From: Microvirga sp052114605
GTDB lineage: Bacteria; Pseudomonadota; Alphaproteobacteria; Rhizobiales; Beijerinckiaceae
DNA: 64,000 nucleotides
Assembly (NCBI RefSeq): GCF_052114605.1
Contig: NZ_JBFRFB010000002.1
Coordinates: 62,001 to 126,000, forward strand
Reading direction: 5' to 3'
Shown: positions 41,799 to 50,062 of the stretch, in pieces
Layout of the letters: every line of letters starts with the position of its first letter
Numbering within the stretch: the stretch's first letter is position 1
Made by a program: the position numbers and the translations under genes
The notes under the pieces: model-generated
The model's input: the letters and a program-made list of their open reading frames with translations, nothing else
Told to the model about the DNA's origin: nothing
Databases searched by the model: none

Positions 41799-42099
41799 GA
41801 GCCGAGATTACCCGGCCCGAGGTAAACATCCCGTCAACGGGATCGCCCGATTCGGGAAGCAATCTCGTTTCAATCAGTTTGCGAGCAGCAAAATGGAACA
41901 GCCCGAAACAAATATTCTATGGGGTGCCTCAAAATATTTCGAGAGGCATGGTCACTCCCCTTCCCGGCCAAAAACAAGAGGTTAAGCGTCTGTTAACCAT
42001 TAAGCCTGTCTGCGGCACGCGGTCCACAGCCTAGCTGGGCCTTTTCAGGTTCCATCGGCTCTGCTAGTGTTCCCCTCTATTCAGATAGGAAGATCCTAA
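41799..42099. other. Intergenic region between extensin-like and small peptide genes
   Basis: About 300 bases with lower GC than the flanks. No gene, repeat or clear promoter was recognised. The extensin-like gene reads left from one end, the 33-residue peptide gene right from the other, so both promoters should lie here. Confidence 0.5.
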
Positions 42100-42201
42100 A
42101 TGAACCTGACGTCTCATCTAGACTGGACCGAGAAGCTCAATATCGCCGCGGTCTGCGTGTCTTTTTCATTCATTTGCGCGATCGTCGTCGGCCTCCTTTA
42201 A
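42100..42201 (+). CDS. 33-residue single-pass membrane peptide
   Basis: A very short gene. A polar start MNLTSHLDWTEKLN is followed by a hydrophobic helix IAAVCVSFSFICAIVVGLL that ends at the stop. AGGAAG lies about eight bases before the ATG and a clean terminator follows at 42252. These signals support a real small membrane protein. No family is recognised and its length hinders comparison. It converges on the exported Cys protein gene. Confidence 0.55.
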   Translation: MNLTSHLDWTEKLNIAAVCVSFSFICAIVVGLL

Positions 42202-42251
42202 GGCCGCAGAAGAGCCCTCGAGGGCCATTCACCCGAGATTCTTTTTCCAAG

Positions 42252-42277
42252 AACGCTGCCCAACCGGCAGCGTTTTT
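42252..42277 (+). terminator. Terminator of the 33-residue peptide gene
   Basis: AACGCTGCC and GGCAGCGTT form a perfect 9-bp stem with a five-base loop; TTTTT overlaps the stem end. Confidence 0.75.
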
Positions 42278-42525
42278 CATGATTCCGGGCACGGTGTTGG
42301 CCTGATCCGCCAGGACATCACGTTCAGCTCCATGGAGCATTGGGCAATCCGCGGCCCATCCGTGGTTTGCAGGCAGGCCTCCTCCCCTTCCTCGAAGATC
42401 CTGCCAGCAGCCCGGCAATAGCAATCGGGAAGCGTGTGAGCCTGGGCAGGCTCAGGCATGGGCATGCCTTGGGCCGGCGCCGGCGCTGCGATCATCAGGA
42501 CAAGAACGACAACGATGCTGTGCAT
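42277..42525 (-). CDS. Small exported Cys-containing hypothetical protein
   Basis: An 82-residue protein with a signal peptide (MHSIVVVLVLMIAAPAPAQG). The mature part of about 60 residues has five Cys (LPDCYCRAAG, EEACLQTTDG, AQCSMELN, PTPCPES), suggesting a disulphide-stabilised periplasmic peptide. ATG 42525 has AGAGGT six bases upstream. No family recognised. Confidence 0.65.
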   Translation of the reverse strand: MHSIVVVLVLMIAAPAPAQGMPMPEPAQAHTLPDCYCRAAGRIFEEGEEACLQTTDGPRIAQCSMELNVMSWRIRPTPCPES

Positions 42526-42606
42526 GACGCACCTCTCGCTTGCCATATCCAGCATCATGCTCCGCCTACCTTGCGGCGGGATCAAGACGGGTCGTGCAAG
42601 CCAGGT

Positions 42607-43059
42607 TCAGCGCCAGCGTTCCATGGCATCGTCGTCAGTGGATTTCGCCTCCACCCAGGCACCCACCGTGCCGTCCTTCAGATGTTCCCGCTTCCAGAAC
42701 GGGGCGTGGGTCTTGAGATAATCCATCAGGTAATCGGCGGCCTCGAAGGCGGCGCGGCGATGGGCGCTCGCGGCAAGAACGAGCACGATGGGCTCTCCCG
42801 GACGGATCAGCCCATAGCGATGGATGATCGTGAGCCCAATGAGAGGCCAACGCCCTTCCGCCTCCCCGGCGAGGCGCGACAACTCAGCCTCGGCCATGCC
42901 AGGATAATGCTCGAGTTCGAGGGCTGACAACCGCCCTCCTTCGTCCCGGCAGAAGCCGGTGAAGGCGACGGAGGCGCCGACATCAGCGGAAGTTTCGGCA
43001 AGAGCCGCCGTCTCCGCCGCAATGTCGAAGTTCTCGGCCTGAATCCTGATCCGGCGCAT
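42607..43059 (-). CDS. moaE: Molybdopterin synthase catalytic subunit
   Basis: MoaE converts cyclic pyranopterin monophosphate to molybdopterin using the MoaD thiocarboxylate. It has 150 residues. VGASVAFTGFCRDEGG at about 28-43, LELEHYPGMAEAELSRLA near 50, the HRYGLI basic motif near 82 and catalytic AHRRAAFEAADYLMDYLKTH near 103, with Lys in FWKREHLKDG near 125. moaD lies five bases upstream in the same operon (uvrC-pgsA-moaD-moaE). Confidence 0.96.
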   Translation of the reverse strand: MRRIRIQAENFDIAAETAALAETSADVGASVAFTGFCRDEGGRLSALELEHYPGMAEAELSRLAGEAEGRWPLIGLTIIHRYGLIRPGEPIVLVLAASAHRRAAFEAADYLMDYLKTHAPFWKREHLKDGTVGAWVEAKSTDDDAMERWR

Positions 43060-43064
43060 GATGC

Positions 43065-43316
43065 CTAGCCGCCGGTCATAGGCGGGAAGAAGGCGATTTC
43101 CCGCGCGTCGGCAATGGGGGCATCGGGCCTGGCGTGTTCGTGGTCGACGGCGGCGCGAACGACGTCTTCGTTCTCGAAGGCGTATTCGTACTCCTCGCCC
43201 CGGCCTTTCAGCCAGCGCACCAGATCGGCGATGGTAGCAACGTTCTCCGGTGGGCTGACCTCCTCGTCCGTCCTGCCGACCCGCTCACGCACCCAGGCAA
43301 AATAGACGAGCTTCAT
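43065..43316 (-). CDS. moaD: Molybdopterin synthase sulfur carrier subunit
   Basis: An 83-residue ubiquitin-like beta-grasp protein whose C-terminal Gly-Gly (PPMTGG) is activated and thiocarboxylated to supply sulfur for molybdopterin. MKLVYFAWVRERVGRTDEEV is a typical start. The gene sits between pgsA (five bases away) and moaE. Confidence 0.95.
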   Translation of the reverse strand: MKLVYFAWVRERVGRTDEEVSPPENVATIADLVRWLKGRGEEYEYAFENEDVVRAAVDHEHARPDAPIADAREIAFFPPMTGG

Positions 43317-43321
43317 CGCCC

Positions 43322-43918
43322 TCACCCTTCGTCCACGAGGTGCTGAATGCCGGTCTTGAGATAATCCCAGCCCGTATAGAGCGTGAGAAGCGCCGAGATC
43401 CAGAGCAGGACGAGTCCGATCTGGGTATTGCCCGGCAACACCGTATCGCCTGCCGGGCCCGCGATGAGGAAGCCGAGGGAAAGCAGCTGGAACGTCGTCT
43501 TCCACTTGGCGACCCGGCTCACCGGCACGCTCACCTTCAGCTCGGCCAGGAACTCGCGCAGGCCCGAGACCAGGATCTCGCGGCACAGGATCACGATAGC
43601 GGCCCACAGGTCCCACCCCTGAATGGTATCGGTCGCGACCAGCATGAGCAGGCAGGCAGCCACCAGCAGCTTATCGGCGATGGGATCGAGCATGCGCCCG
43701 AGCGCTGAGCCCTGCGCATAAGTGCGGGCCACATAGCCGTCGAGATAATCGGTGATGGCGGCGATGGCGAAAACGGCGAGCGCGAACCAGCGCGACCAAT
43801 GGTCCTCCGGCCAGTACAGAAGGCCGACCACGGCCGGGACTGCCACCAGCCGCAGGTAGGTCAACAGGTTGGCGAGATTGAAAGCCTTCGACCGGCGCAT
43901 GGTGGGGGCTGTGCTCAT
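43322..43918 (-). CDS. pgsA: CDP-diacylglycerol-glycerol-3-phosphate 3-phosphatidyltransferase
   Basis: Makes phosphatidylglycerol phosphate in the inner membrane. About 198 residues with four or more membrane helices. The CDP-alcohol phosphotransferase motif is complete: DYLDGYVARTYAQGSALGRM, then LDPIADK. The start is uncertain: ATG 43918 (MSTAPTMRRSKAFN) was chosen, though no clear SD precedes it. In an operon after uvrC and before moaD. Lgt in this window uses phosphatidylglycerol, its downstream product. Confidence 0.95.
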   Translation of the reverse strand: MSTAPTMRRSKAFNLANLLTYLRLVAVPAVVGLLYWPEDHWSRWFALAVFAIAAITDYLDGYVARTYAQGSALGRMLDPIADKLLVAACLLMLVATDTIQGWDLWAAIVILCREILVSGLREFLAELKVSVPVSRVAKWKTTFQLLSLGFLIAGPAGDTVLPGNTQIGLVLLWISALLTLYTGWDYLKTGIQHLVDEG

Positions 43919-44008
43919 AGGACAGGCAGGAAGCATGTCTCGGGTTGGTCCGTCAACCGGAATGCCCTCCACATTGCCGTTATCCGCCGCGCCATGCCAG
44001 CCCCGCCC

Positions 44009-46015
44009 CTAGCCGCGATCATGAAAGAAATCGTAGACCGCGCGGGCCGTGGCGGCATTGACCCCGGGCGCCTTCATCAGATCCTCCAGGGCTGCCCGCT
44101 GGATCGCCTTGACGGTTCCGAAATGATGGAGGAGCGCCCGCTTGCGGGTGGGGCCGATACCGGCAATCTCGTCGAGCGGGTTCTTTACCAGCTCGCGCTT
44201 GCGCTTGGCCCTGTGCGCGCCGATGGCGAAGCGGTGGGCCTCGTCCCGCAGGCGCTGCACGAAGTAGAGCGCCGGATCGCGCGGCGGCATCTTGAAGGGC
44301 GGCTGCCCGGGCTTGAAGAAGGTCTCGCGACCCGCATCGCGGTCACGCCCCTTGGCGATGCCGACGAGGGTGACATCGTCTTCGCTCACGCCGACCTCCG
44401 ACAATGCCTGGCGCGCGGCCTCCAGCTGCCCCTTGCCGCCGTCGATGAGGACGAGATCGGGCCAGGCGGGGAAGGAATCGTCCCTGCCTGCCAAAGCCTC
44501 CCCATCGGCCGCCCTCGGTTCCTCCTTCACGAGCCGCGCGAAACGCCGCTGGAGCATTTCACGCATCATGCCGTAATCGTCGCCGGGCTTCAGGTCCTCG
44601 GACTTCATGTTGAAGGTCCGGTAATGCTGCTTCATGAAGCCGTTCGCACCCGACACCACCATGGCACCCACCGCATTGGTGCCCATGATGTGCGAGTTGT
44701 CGTAAACCTCAACGCGCCGAGGCGCTTTCGCCATACCGAAGGCCTGGCCCAGCGACAGGAGAAGCTTCTGCTGCGAAGCCGTATCCGCCAGCCGCCGCCC
44801 GAGCGCTTCCTTTGCGTTGCGCAACACATACTCGATGAGCTGACGCCGCTCGCCGCGCTGCGGGGCATGGATTTCCACGCGCGCCTCTGCCCGGGTCGAA
44901 AGCGCCGCTGCCATCAGCTCCGCATCCTCGATCTCGTGCGAAAGCAGGATGAGGCGCGGTGCAGGCTTGTCGTCGTAAAACTGTGCGATGAAGGACCCCA
45001 GAACCTCCTCCCGCGACATGGATTTGTCGGCCTTCGGGAAGTACGCCCGGTTGCCCCAGTTCTGCCAATTGCGGAAGAAGAACACCTCCACGCAGAACTG
45101 CCCGGCCTGCTCGTCGAGCGCGAACACATCGGCCTCTTCCACCGATTGCGTGTTGATGCCTTGCACGCCCTGAATCGCGGAGAGCGCGGCCAGCCTGTCG
45201 CGGCACCGCGCGGCGCGCTCGAATTCCAGATCCTCGGCCGCCTGCTGCATCTCGTCCGTAATGCGCTGCTTCACGGCGTTCGACTTGCCTGCCAGGAACG
45301 CGCGAGCCTCGGAAACGAGTCCGGCATATTCCTCGTTCGAAATCTCCTTCGTGCATGGACCGGAGCAGCGCTTGATCTGAAACAGCAGGCAGGGACGCGT
45401 GCGGTTTTCGAAATAGCTATCGTTGCACGAGCGTAAGAGAAACGCGCGCTGCAAGGCATTGATGGTGCGATTCACCGCCCACACGCTGGCGAAGGGGCCG
45501 TAGTAATCCCCTTTTCGCTTGCGCGAACCGCGATGCTTCACGAGCTGCGGTGCATCGTGATCGCCGGTGAGTAGGATGTAGGGAAGCGACTTGTCGTCCC
45601 GCAGCAGCACGTTGTAGCGGGGCTTCAGTTGCTTGATGAGGTTGGCCTCGAGCAGCAGCGCCTCGGTCTCCGTCGCCGTCGTGACGAATTCCATCGAGGT
45701 CGTCTCGCCGATCATGCGGGCGATGCGGTTGGAATGCGCCTGACCGCGTGCATAGGAGCCGACGCGGCTCTTCAGGCTCTTGGCCTTGCCCACATAGAGC
45801 ACGTCACCCTTCGTATCGAGCATGCGATAAACGCCGGGCGCATTGGGCAGCGTCGTCCAGAAACGCTTGATGACCTCGGTTCCGCGCTGGACCAGGCTGG
45901 GGTTGGCCTCCAGGTCGAACTCGACATCCGAGCCGCTCTCGACGGCTAGGGTCTCATCGTCTTCTTCGGTGTCCAGAATGTCTGGTGGGACGTCGTTGGT
46001 GGGATTGCGACTCAT
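44009..46015 (-). CDS. uvrC: Excinuclease ABC subunit C
   Basis: Makes both incisions in nucleotide excision repair with UvrB. It has 668 residues. A ~45-residue acidic N-terminal extension precedes the GIY-YIG nuclease domain (APGVYRMLDTKGDVLYVGKA, about 54-73). A UVR motif (ITDEMQQAAEDLEFERAARC near 250), the RNase H-like second nuclease (PDLVLIDGGKGQLEAARQAL near 525) and two helix-hairpin-helix motifs at the C-terminus (IAGIGPTRKRALLHHFG, MKAPGVNAATARAV) follow. No LexA box was seen upstream. First gene of uvrC-pgsA-moaD-moaE. Confidence 0.98.
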   Translation of the reverse strand: MSRNPTNDVPPDILDTEEDDETLAVESGSDVEFDLEANPSLVQRGTEVIKRFWTTLPNAPGVYRMLDTKGDVLYVGKAKSLKSRVGSYARGQAHSNRIARMIGETTSMEFVTTATETEALLLEANLIKQLKPRYNVLLRDDKSLPYILLTGDHDAPQLVKHRGSRKRKGDYYGPFASVWAVNRTINALQRAFLLRSCNDSYFENRTRPCLLFQIKRCSGPCTKEISNEEYAGLVSEARAFLAGKSNAVKQRITDEMQQAAEDLEFERAARCRDRLAALSAIQGVQGINTQSVEEADVFALDEQAGQFCVEVFFFRNWQNWGNRAYFPKADKSMSREEVLGSFIAQFYDDKPAPRLILLSHEIEDAELMAAALSTRAEARVEIHAPQRGERRQLIEYVLRNAKEALGRRLADTASQQKLLLSLGQAFGMAKAPRRVEVYDNSHIMGTNAVGAMVVSGANGFMKQHYRTFNMKSEDLKPGDDYGMMREMLQRRFARLVKEEPRAADGEALAGRDDSFPAWPDLVLIDGGKGQLEAARQALSEVGVSEDDVTLVGIAKGRDRDAGRETFFKPGQPPFKMPPRDPALYFVQRLRDEAHRFAIGAHRAKRKRELVKNPLDEIAGIGPTRKRALLHHFGTVKAIQRAALEDLMKAPGVNAATARAVYDFFHDRG

Positions 46016-46125
46016 GGGGGAGATTTAAGCCTTCCGGAGTCGTCAGGGAAGTGCACCGGACGAACTGGCGCGGATCGCCATGATAGTCTAAACGGCTAAG
46101 CTCCGAACACGGGAAAGCCGGACCC

Positions 46126-47286
46126 ATGCGCCTGTCGATCATCACGTCCGCCGTTGTCGCGGCCCTGGTGGGCTTTGGCAGTACGATCGCCATCATCATC
46201 GCAGCGGCTCAGGCTGTCGGCGCCGATGCGGCGCAGACATCGTCCTGGGTGGCGGCCCTGTGCCTGTCCATGGCGGCGACGGCGGGATATCTGAGCGTTC
46301 GCTACCGCATGCCGGTCGTAACCGCCTGGTCGACGCCGGGCGCGGCGCTGATCGCGGCCTCCAGCGGCATCTCCATTCATGCGGCGGTCGGCTCCTTCCT
46401 GCTCGCGGGCGGGCTCATCATGCTCGCCGCCTTCATCAAGCCCTTCGGCCGCCTGATCGAGCGCATCCCCGCCTCGATTGCCGCCGCGATGCTGGCGGGC
46501 GTCCTCATCCGCTTCGTCATGGCCGTGTTCGAAAGCGCACAGGCCGCGCCCGGTCTCGTGCTGCCGCTCGTGGGCATCTTTCTCGTCGTGCGTCTGTTCA
46601 ACCCGGCCCTCGCGGTTCTGGCCGTGCTGTTCGTGGGTCTCGGCATCGCCTTCGGCGGCGGGTTGGCGAAGCCCCTCGCCTCGGACCTGAGCCTGTCGAC
46701 GCTCACGTTCATTGCACCAGCTTTCGAGCCCGCCGCCCTCCTTGGCCTCGGCCTCCCGCTCTTCCTGGTGACCATGGCGTCCCAGAACCTGCCGGGCTTC
46801 GCGGTTCTGCGCGCCTCGGGCTATACGCCGCCCTCCCGCCCGATCCTCGCCGTGACAGGCTTCGCCTCCGTGGTCACGGCCTTCTTCGGCGCTCACACAA
46901 GCAACCTCGCTGCGATCTCGGCCGCGATCTGCACCGGGCCGGATACCCACCCGGATCCCACGAAGCGCTGGATGGTCGGGCCGTTCTATGCCTTGAGCTA
47001 CCTGATCTTCGCGGCCTTCAGCGCGGCTTTGATCGGGCTTATCGCAGCATTGCCGCCCGAACTCATCCGGACCGTGGCGGGCCTTGCCTTGATGGGAGCC
47101 TTCGCAGGGGCGCTGGGCTCGGCCCTGTCCGATGAGGGCCGGCGATTCCCGACCGTGCTGACGCTCGCCGTCACCGCCTCGGGCCTCACGCTCTTCGGCA
47201 TAGGCTCCGCCTTCTGGGGTTTGGCCGCCGGCCTCCTTGCTCTTGGCCTCGATGCACTGATCCTTCAGCTGCGTAAGCGCGGCTGA
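46126..47286 (+). CDS. benE: BenE-family benzoate/H+ symporter-like transporter
   Basis: A 386-residue inner membrane transporter with about 12 hydrophobic segments. Family landmarks are SVRYRMPVVTAWSTPGAALI near 57 and TMASQNLPGFAVLRASGYTP near 216, followed by GAHTSNLAAISAAICTGPDT near 256. BenE homologues take up benzoate, but no aromatic degradation genes lie nearby and the substrate is unconfirmed. Divergent from uvrC with a 110-base gap. Confidence 0.88.
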   Translation: MRLSIITSAVVAALVGFGSTIAIIIAAAQAVGADAAQTSSWVAALCLSMAATAGYLSVRYRMPVVTAWSTPGAALIAASSGISIHAAVGSFLLAGGLIMLAAFIKPFGRLIERIPASIAAAMLAGVLIRFVMAVFESAQAAPGLVLPLVGIFLVVRLFNPALAVLAVLFVGLGIAFGGGLAKPLASDLSLSTLTFIAPAFEPAALLGLGLPLFLVTMASQNLPGFAVLRASGYTPPSRPILAVTGFASVVTAFFGAHTSNLAAISAAICTGPDTHPDPTKRWMVGPFYALSYLIFAAFSAALIGLIAALPPELIRTVAGLALMGAFAGALGSALSDEGRRFPTVLTLAVTASGLTLFGIGSAFWGLAAGLLALGLDALILQLRKRG

Positions 47287-47366
47287 TCTGGCAAGCGTGG
47301 CCGATCTGGACTGCGGACCCTGTTACGGTTAAGACTTCGTTACCGATAACAAGAACGGATGCCTTG

Positions 47367-47876
47367 ATGGCCGGGACAAAGGGTTGGGGGCGGCTTGCCG
47401 CAACTGCAATGATGGTTTCGCTTGGAGCCTGCCAGGGCTCGGTCAGCAGCTCGCCCGAAGGCGTGCCCGTTGCCCTCGAGAGCATCGACGGCGCCCCCGC
47501 CAAGGTCCAGACGGCGCTGATCGACGAATTGTCGAATGCAGCCACCGACCGCAAGGTGGAGCTCGTGGGCTCCAGCGCTCAGGCCCGCTACCGTGTGCGG
47601 GGTTACATCTCTACCGAGACAGCCGATGGCGAAACCAAGGTCGCCTATGTGTGGGATGTGTTCGACGCCCAGAAGCGCCGGGCCAAGCGCCTTGCCGGAT
47701 CGAGCCCGGTGAGCATTGGCTCCGGCTCGATTTCCTCCATCGACAAGGAAACCCTTTCCAAGCTGGCAGCTGCAAGCATGGACGAGATCGCCGAGTTCCT
47801 GGCAGCCTCCAAATCCGAAAATCCGTTCCAGACGGCGGAAGCCTCGGATGACGAAACACCTGTTGCCGTGCAGTGA
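47367..47876 (+). CDS. Hypothetical lipoprotein
   Basis: A 169-residue protein with a lipoprotein signal (AATAMMVSLGAC, Cys about 22). The mature part has two or three beta-type stretches: KVELVGSSAQARYRVRGYIS, ETKVAYVWDVFDAQKRRAKR, resembling small LptE- or DUF-type lipoproteins, and ends with an acidic tail. Function unknown. ATG 47367 was chosen over TTG 47364. Between benE and prs, with own promoter likely. Confidence 0.75.
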   Translation: MAGTKGWGRLAATAMMVSLGACQGSVSSSPEGVPVALESIDGAPAKVQTALIDELSNAATDRKVELVGSSAQARYRVRGYISTETADGETKVAYVWDVFDAQKRRAKRLAGSSPVSIGSGSISSIDKETLSKLAAASMDEIAEFLAASKSENPFQTAEASDDETPVAVQ

Positions 47877-48031
47877 CTGCATAGGCCTTAGTCGATATTG
47901 CCGCACATCGCGGCACTGACTCATATTGTGACGGTTTCGTATCGCTGCTAAGACCCATCCGCCTGGCCGCGCAGATGTTTTACTATTGCGTCACGGGCTC
48001 CACAGGTCACTCAAAGCTAGAAGTTGCTTGC

Positions 48032-48964
48032 ATGAAGCTCGTTGCGGGAAACTCCAACCGTCCCCTGGCCGAGGCCATCGCCTCCTACCTCAATGTTCCG
48101 CTCGCCAAGGCGCAGGTGAAGCGCTTCGCGGACATGGAGGTGTTCGTCGAAATCCAGGAGAATGTGCGCGGCGAAGATGTGTTCATCATCCAGTCGACTT
48201 CGTTCCCCACGAACGATCACCTGATGGAACTGCTCATCATCACCGACGCCCTGCGCCGCTCCTCGGCCAGGCGCATCACGGCGGTAATTCCCTATTTCGG
48301 GTATGCTCGGCAGGACCGGCGTGCCTCCGGCCGCACCCCGATCTCGGCCAAGCTCGTCTCCAATCTGATCACACATGCCGGCGTCGACCGCGTGCTGACG
48401 CTGGACCTCCACGCTGGCCAGATCCAGGGCTTCTTTGACATCCCAACAGATAACCTTTTCGCGGCCCCCATCTTGGCTCGCGACATCAAGGAGCACCTCG
48501 CCGGCGGCAACCGCATGGTGGTTTCGCCCGACGTCGGCGGCGTGGTGCGCGCCCGCGCGCTCGCCAAGCGCATCGACGCCCAGCTCGCCATCGTGGACAA
48601 GCGCCGTGAGCGTCCGGGCGAGTCGGAAGTCATGAACATCATCGGCGACGTATCCGGACGCTCCTGCATCCTGGTGGACGACATCGTGGATTCCGGCGGC
48701 ACGCTGGTGAATGCCGCCGACGCCCTCCTCGCTCAGGGCGCGAAGGAGGTCTATGCCTATATCACCCACGGCGTGCTCTCGGGCGGCGCGGTGGCCCGCA
48801 TCGCCGGCTCCAAGCTGAAGGAACTCGTGATCACCGACTCGATCATGCCGACCGAAGCCGTGAAGGTGGCCCACAACATTCGCGTCATCAGCATCGCCCC
48901 GCTCATGGGCGAGGCCATCGGCCGTACGGCGACGGAAAGCTCGGTGTCGAGCCTGTTCGACTAA
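48032..48964 (+). CDS. prs: Ribose-phosphate pyrophosphokinase (PRPP synthetase)
   Basis: Makes PRPP from ribose 5-phosphate and ATP for nucleotide, His and Trp synthesis. It has 310 residues: MKLVAGNSNRPLAEAIASYL at the N-terminus, flexible loop PYFGYARQDRRASGRTPISA near 92, DLHAGQIQGFFDIP near 128, and the PRPP loop CILVDDIVDSGGTL near 214. The ATG at 48032 matches family starts; an earlier in-frame start is not supported. Apt in this window (55.9 kb) consumes PRPP. Strong terminator follows. Confidence 0.98.
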   Translation: MKLVAGNSNRPLAEAIASYLNVPLAKAQVKRFADMEVFVEIQENVRGEDVFIIQSTSFPTNDHLMELLIITDALRRSSARRITAVIPYFGYARQDRRASGRTPISAKLVSNLITHAGVDRVLTLDLHAGQIQGFFDIPTDNLFAAPILARDIKEHLAGGNRMVVSPDVGGVVRARALAKRIDAQLAIVDKRRERPGESEVMNIIGDVSGRSCILVDDIVDSGGTLVNAADALLAQGAKEVYAYITHGVLSGGAVARIAGSKLKELVITDSIMPTEAVKVAHNIRVISIAPLMGEAIGRTATESSVSSLFD

Positions 48965-48986
48965 AAGCGATGCCGATCTCCATGAG

Positions 48987-49017
48987 GGCCGGGCAGCGAA
49001 AGCTCCCGGCCTTTTTT
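48987..49017 (+). terminator. Terminator of prs
   Basis: GGCCGGG and CCCGGCC form a 7-bp stem with an inner AGC..GCT pairing, followed by TTTTTT. It overlaps the end of the convergent gene at 49016. Confidence 0.85.
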
Positions 49018-49840
49018 ATGTCTGCCGCAAACGGCTCCGCAGGATGAGCCATGGCGTCGGCACCGCACGCCACTCCCAGACAGTCAGGAGCTGGTCGAGA
49101 TGCCCAAGCTGATGCAGCCAGTCCGGCAGGTCCGGAACGATGGTCTCGGCCTGCTTGACCTCGATCTCGTGCGTGTCCCGGAACCGCTCGGTGAGCATGG
49201 GCAGGGTGCGCTCCCGGCCGGGATGCACCTCGACAACCATATCGAGCCATGAATAGTCGGCCTGAATCGGATCGAGCAGCTCGAACTCTGCTCCTTCGCA
49301 ATCTATGACCAGAAGCGCCCGAGGCTCATGGCCAAAGTGGCTCTTCAACTCGGCACGAACGCCCTGGAGATCGCCCGGTGTGAATGTCTCCCGAAGATCG
49401 ATCTGCCCTTCCACCGCGTTGAGGCGCGACAGCTCCGCGCACATTTGCCTGGCGCGGGGATCGATATCCCAGGCCAGGACCGGAGTGCCAGGTAGGAGGC
49501 GGGCGCAGCCGATGGCATAATACCCTTCGGCACAGCCGACATTGAGAACAGCATCGTAGCCTTGCTCCGGCAGGCTCTCAAAAAACGGCTGGAGGCAGGC
49601 TTCATAGGTGCCCATGAGCTTGGCGGTGACCCCACCTTCTGAGGGCTGCGCCAGATAGGTCATGCCGGCGAACGGCCCTTTCTGCACGACACTCCCATGA
49701 CGTTGGACCATGGTATTGCCAAGAAGCTGGGAACGCCATTTAGCAAGCGCACGAAGGGTCTGTTCGAGCTTCTGCCGATCATCCAGGGACGAGGACAGGA
49801 TCTTCTCGACCCGGTCGAGGGCAGCACGATCCAGGCTCAT
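49016..49840 (-). CDS. SAM-dependent methyltransferase-like protein (FkbM-like)
   Basis: A 274-residue protein. A helical N-terminus of about 90 residues is followed by a Rossmann core with motif I AVLNVGCAEGYYAIGCARLL near 97, VLAWDIDPRARQMCAELSRL near 121, and ALLVIDCEGAEFELLDP near 175. The VIDCEGAE motif is typical of FkbM-type methyltransferases. Substrate unknown. Its stop lies within the prs terminator. Confidence 0.78.
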   Translation of the reverse strand: MSLDRAALDRVEKILSSSLDDRQKLEQTLRALAKWRSQLLGNTMVQRHGSVVQKGPFAGMTYLAQPSEGGVTAKLMGTYEACLQPFFESLPEQGYDAVLNVGCAEGYYAIGCARLLPGTPVLAWDIDPRARQMCAELSRLNAVEGQIDLRETFTPGDLQGVRAELKSHFGHEPRALLVIDCEGAEFELLDPIQADYSWLDMVVEVHPGRERTLPMLTERFRDTHEIEVKQAETIVPDLPDWLHQLGHLDQLLTVWEWRAVPTPWLILRSRLRQT

Positions 49841-49908
49841 GAGGGCACCTTAAATGTCATAATGTGTCTTTGTCGGCTTTTAGCCCTTTCCGGGCCGTTA
49901 CCAAAGTG

Positions 49909-49937
49909 TTGTCAAAATAGGTCTTTGAGGCTATAAG
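49909..49937 (+). promoter_or_regulatory. Sigma70-type promoter of rplY
   Basis: TTGTCA (49909-49914), a 17-base spacer and TATAAG (49932-49937). Transcription would start near 49944, giving a ~120-base leader before rplY. Confidence 0.65.
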
Positions 49938-49943
49938 CCGCCT

Positions 49944-50036
49944 CGCGCCCGCTCGACACCCTTGGAGGCACGGGCGCGGACCTCATGGCCGCCGATAGAT
50001 TTCCTTAATAGGAAGCCTTGGCGGCCATCGGTTTTA
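49944..50036 (+). ncRNA. Structured rplY leader, possible attenuator
   Basis: Two stable stems lie in tandem: CGCGCCCG (49944-49951) with CGGGCGCG (49971-49978), and ATGGCCGCC (49985-49993) with GGCGGCCAT (50020-50028), the latter with inner TTCC/GGAA pairing and followed by CGGTTTTA, like a terminator. A seven-codon frame, MAADRFP then TAA, begins inside the second stem. It could be a leader that controls rplY or a small RNA; no known family was recognised. Confidence 0.45.
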
Positions 50037-50062
50037 TAACTCCCATTTTAAGGACCACGACC

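Noticed and set aside
43799..45436. 545-codon plus-strand frame opposite uvrC
   Set aside because: Shadow of uvrC; all recognised motifs are on the minus strand.
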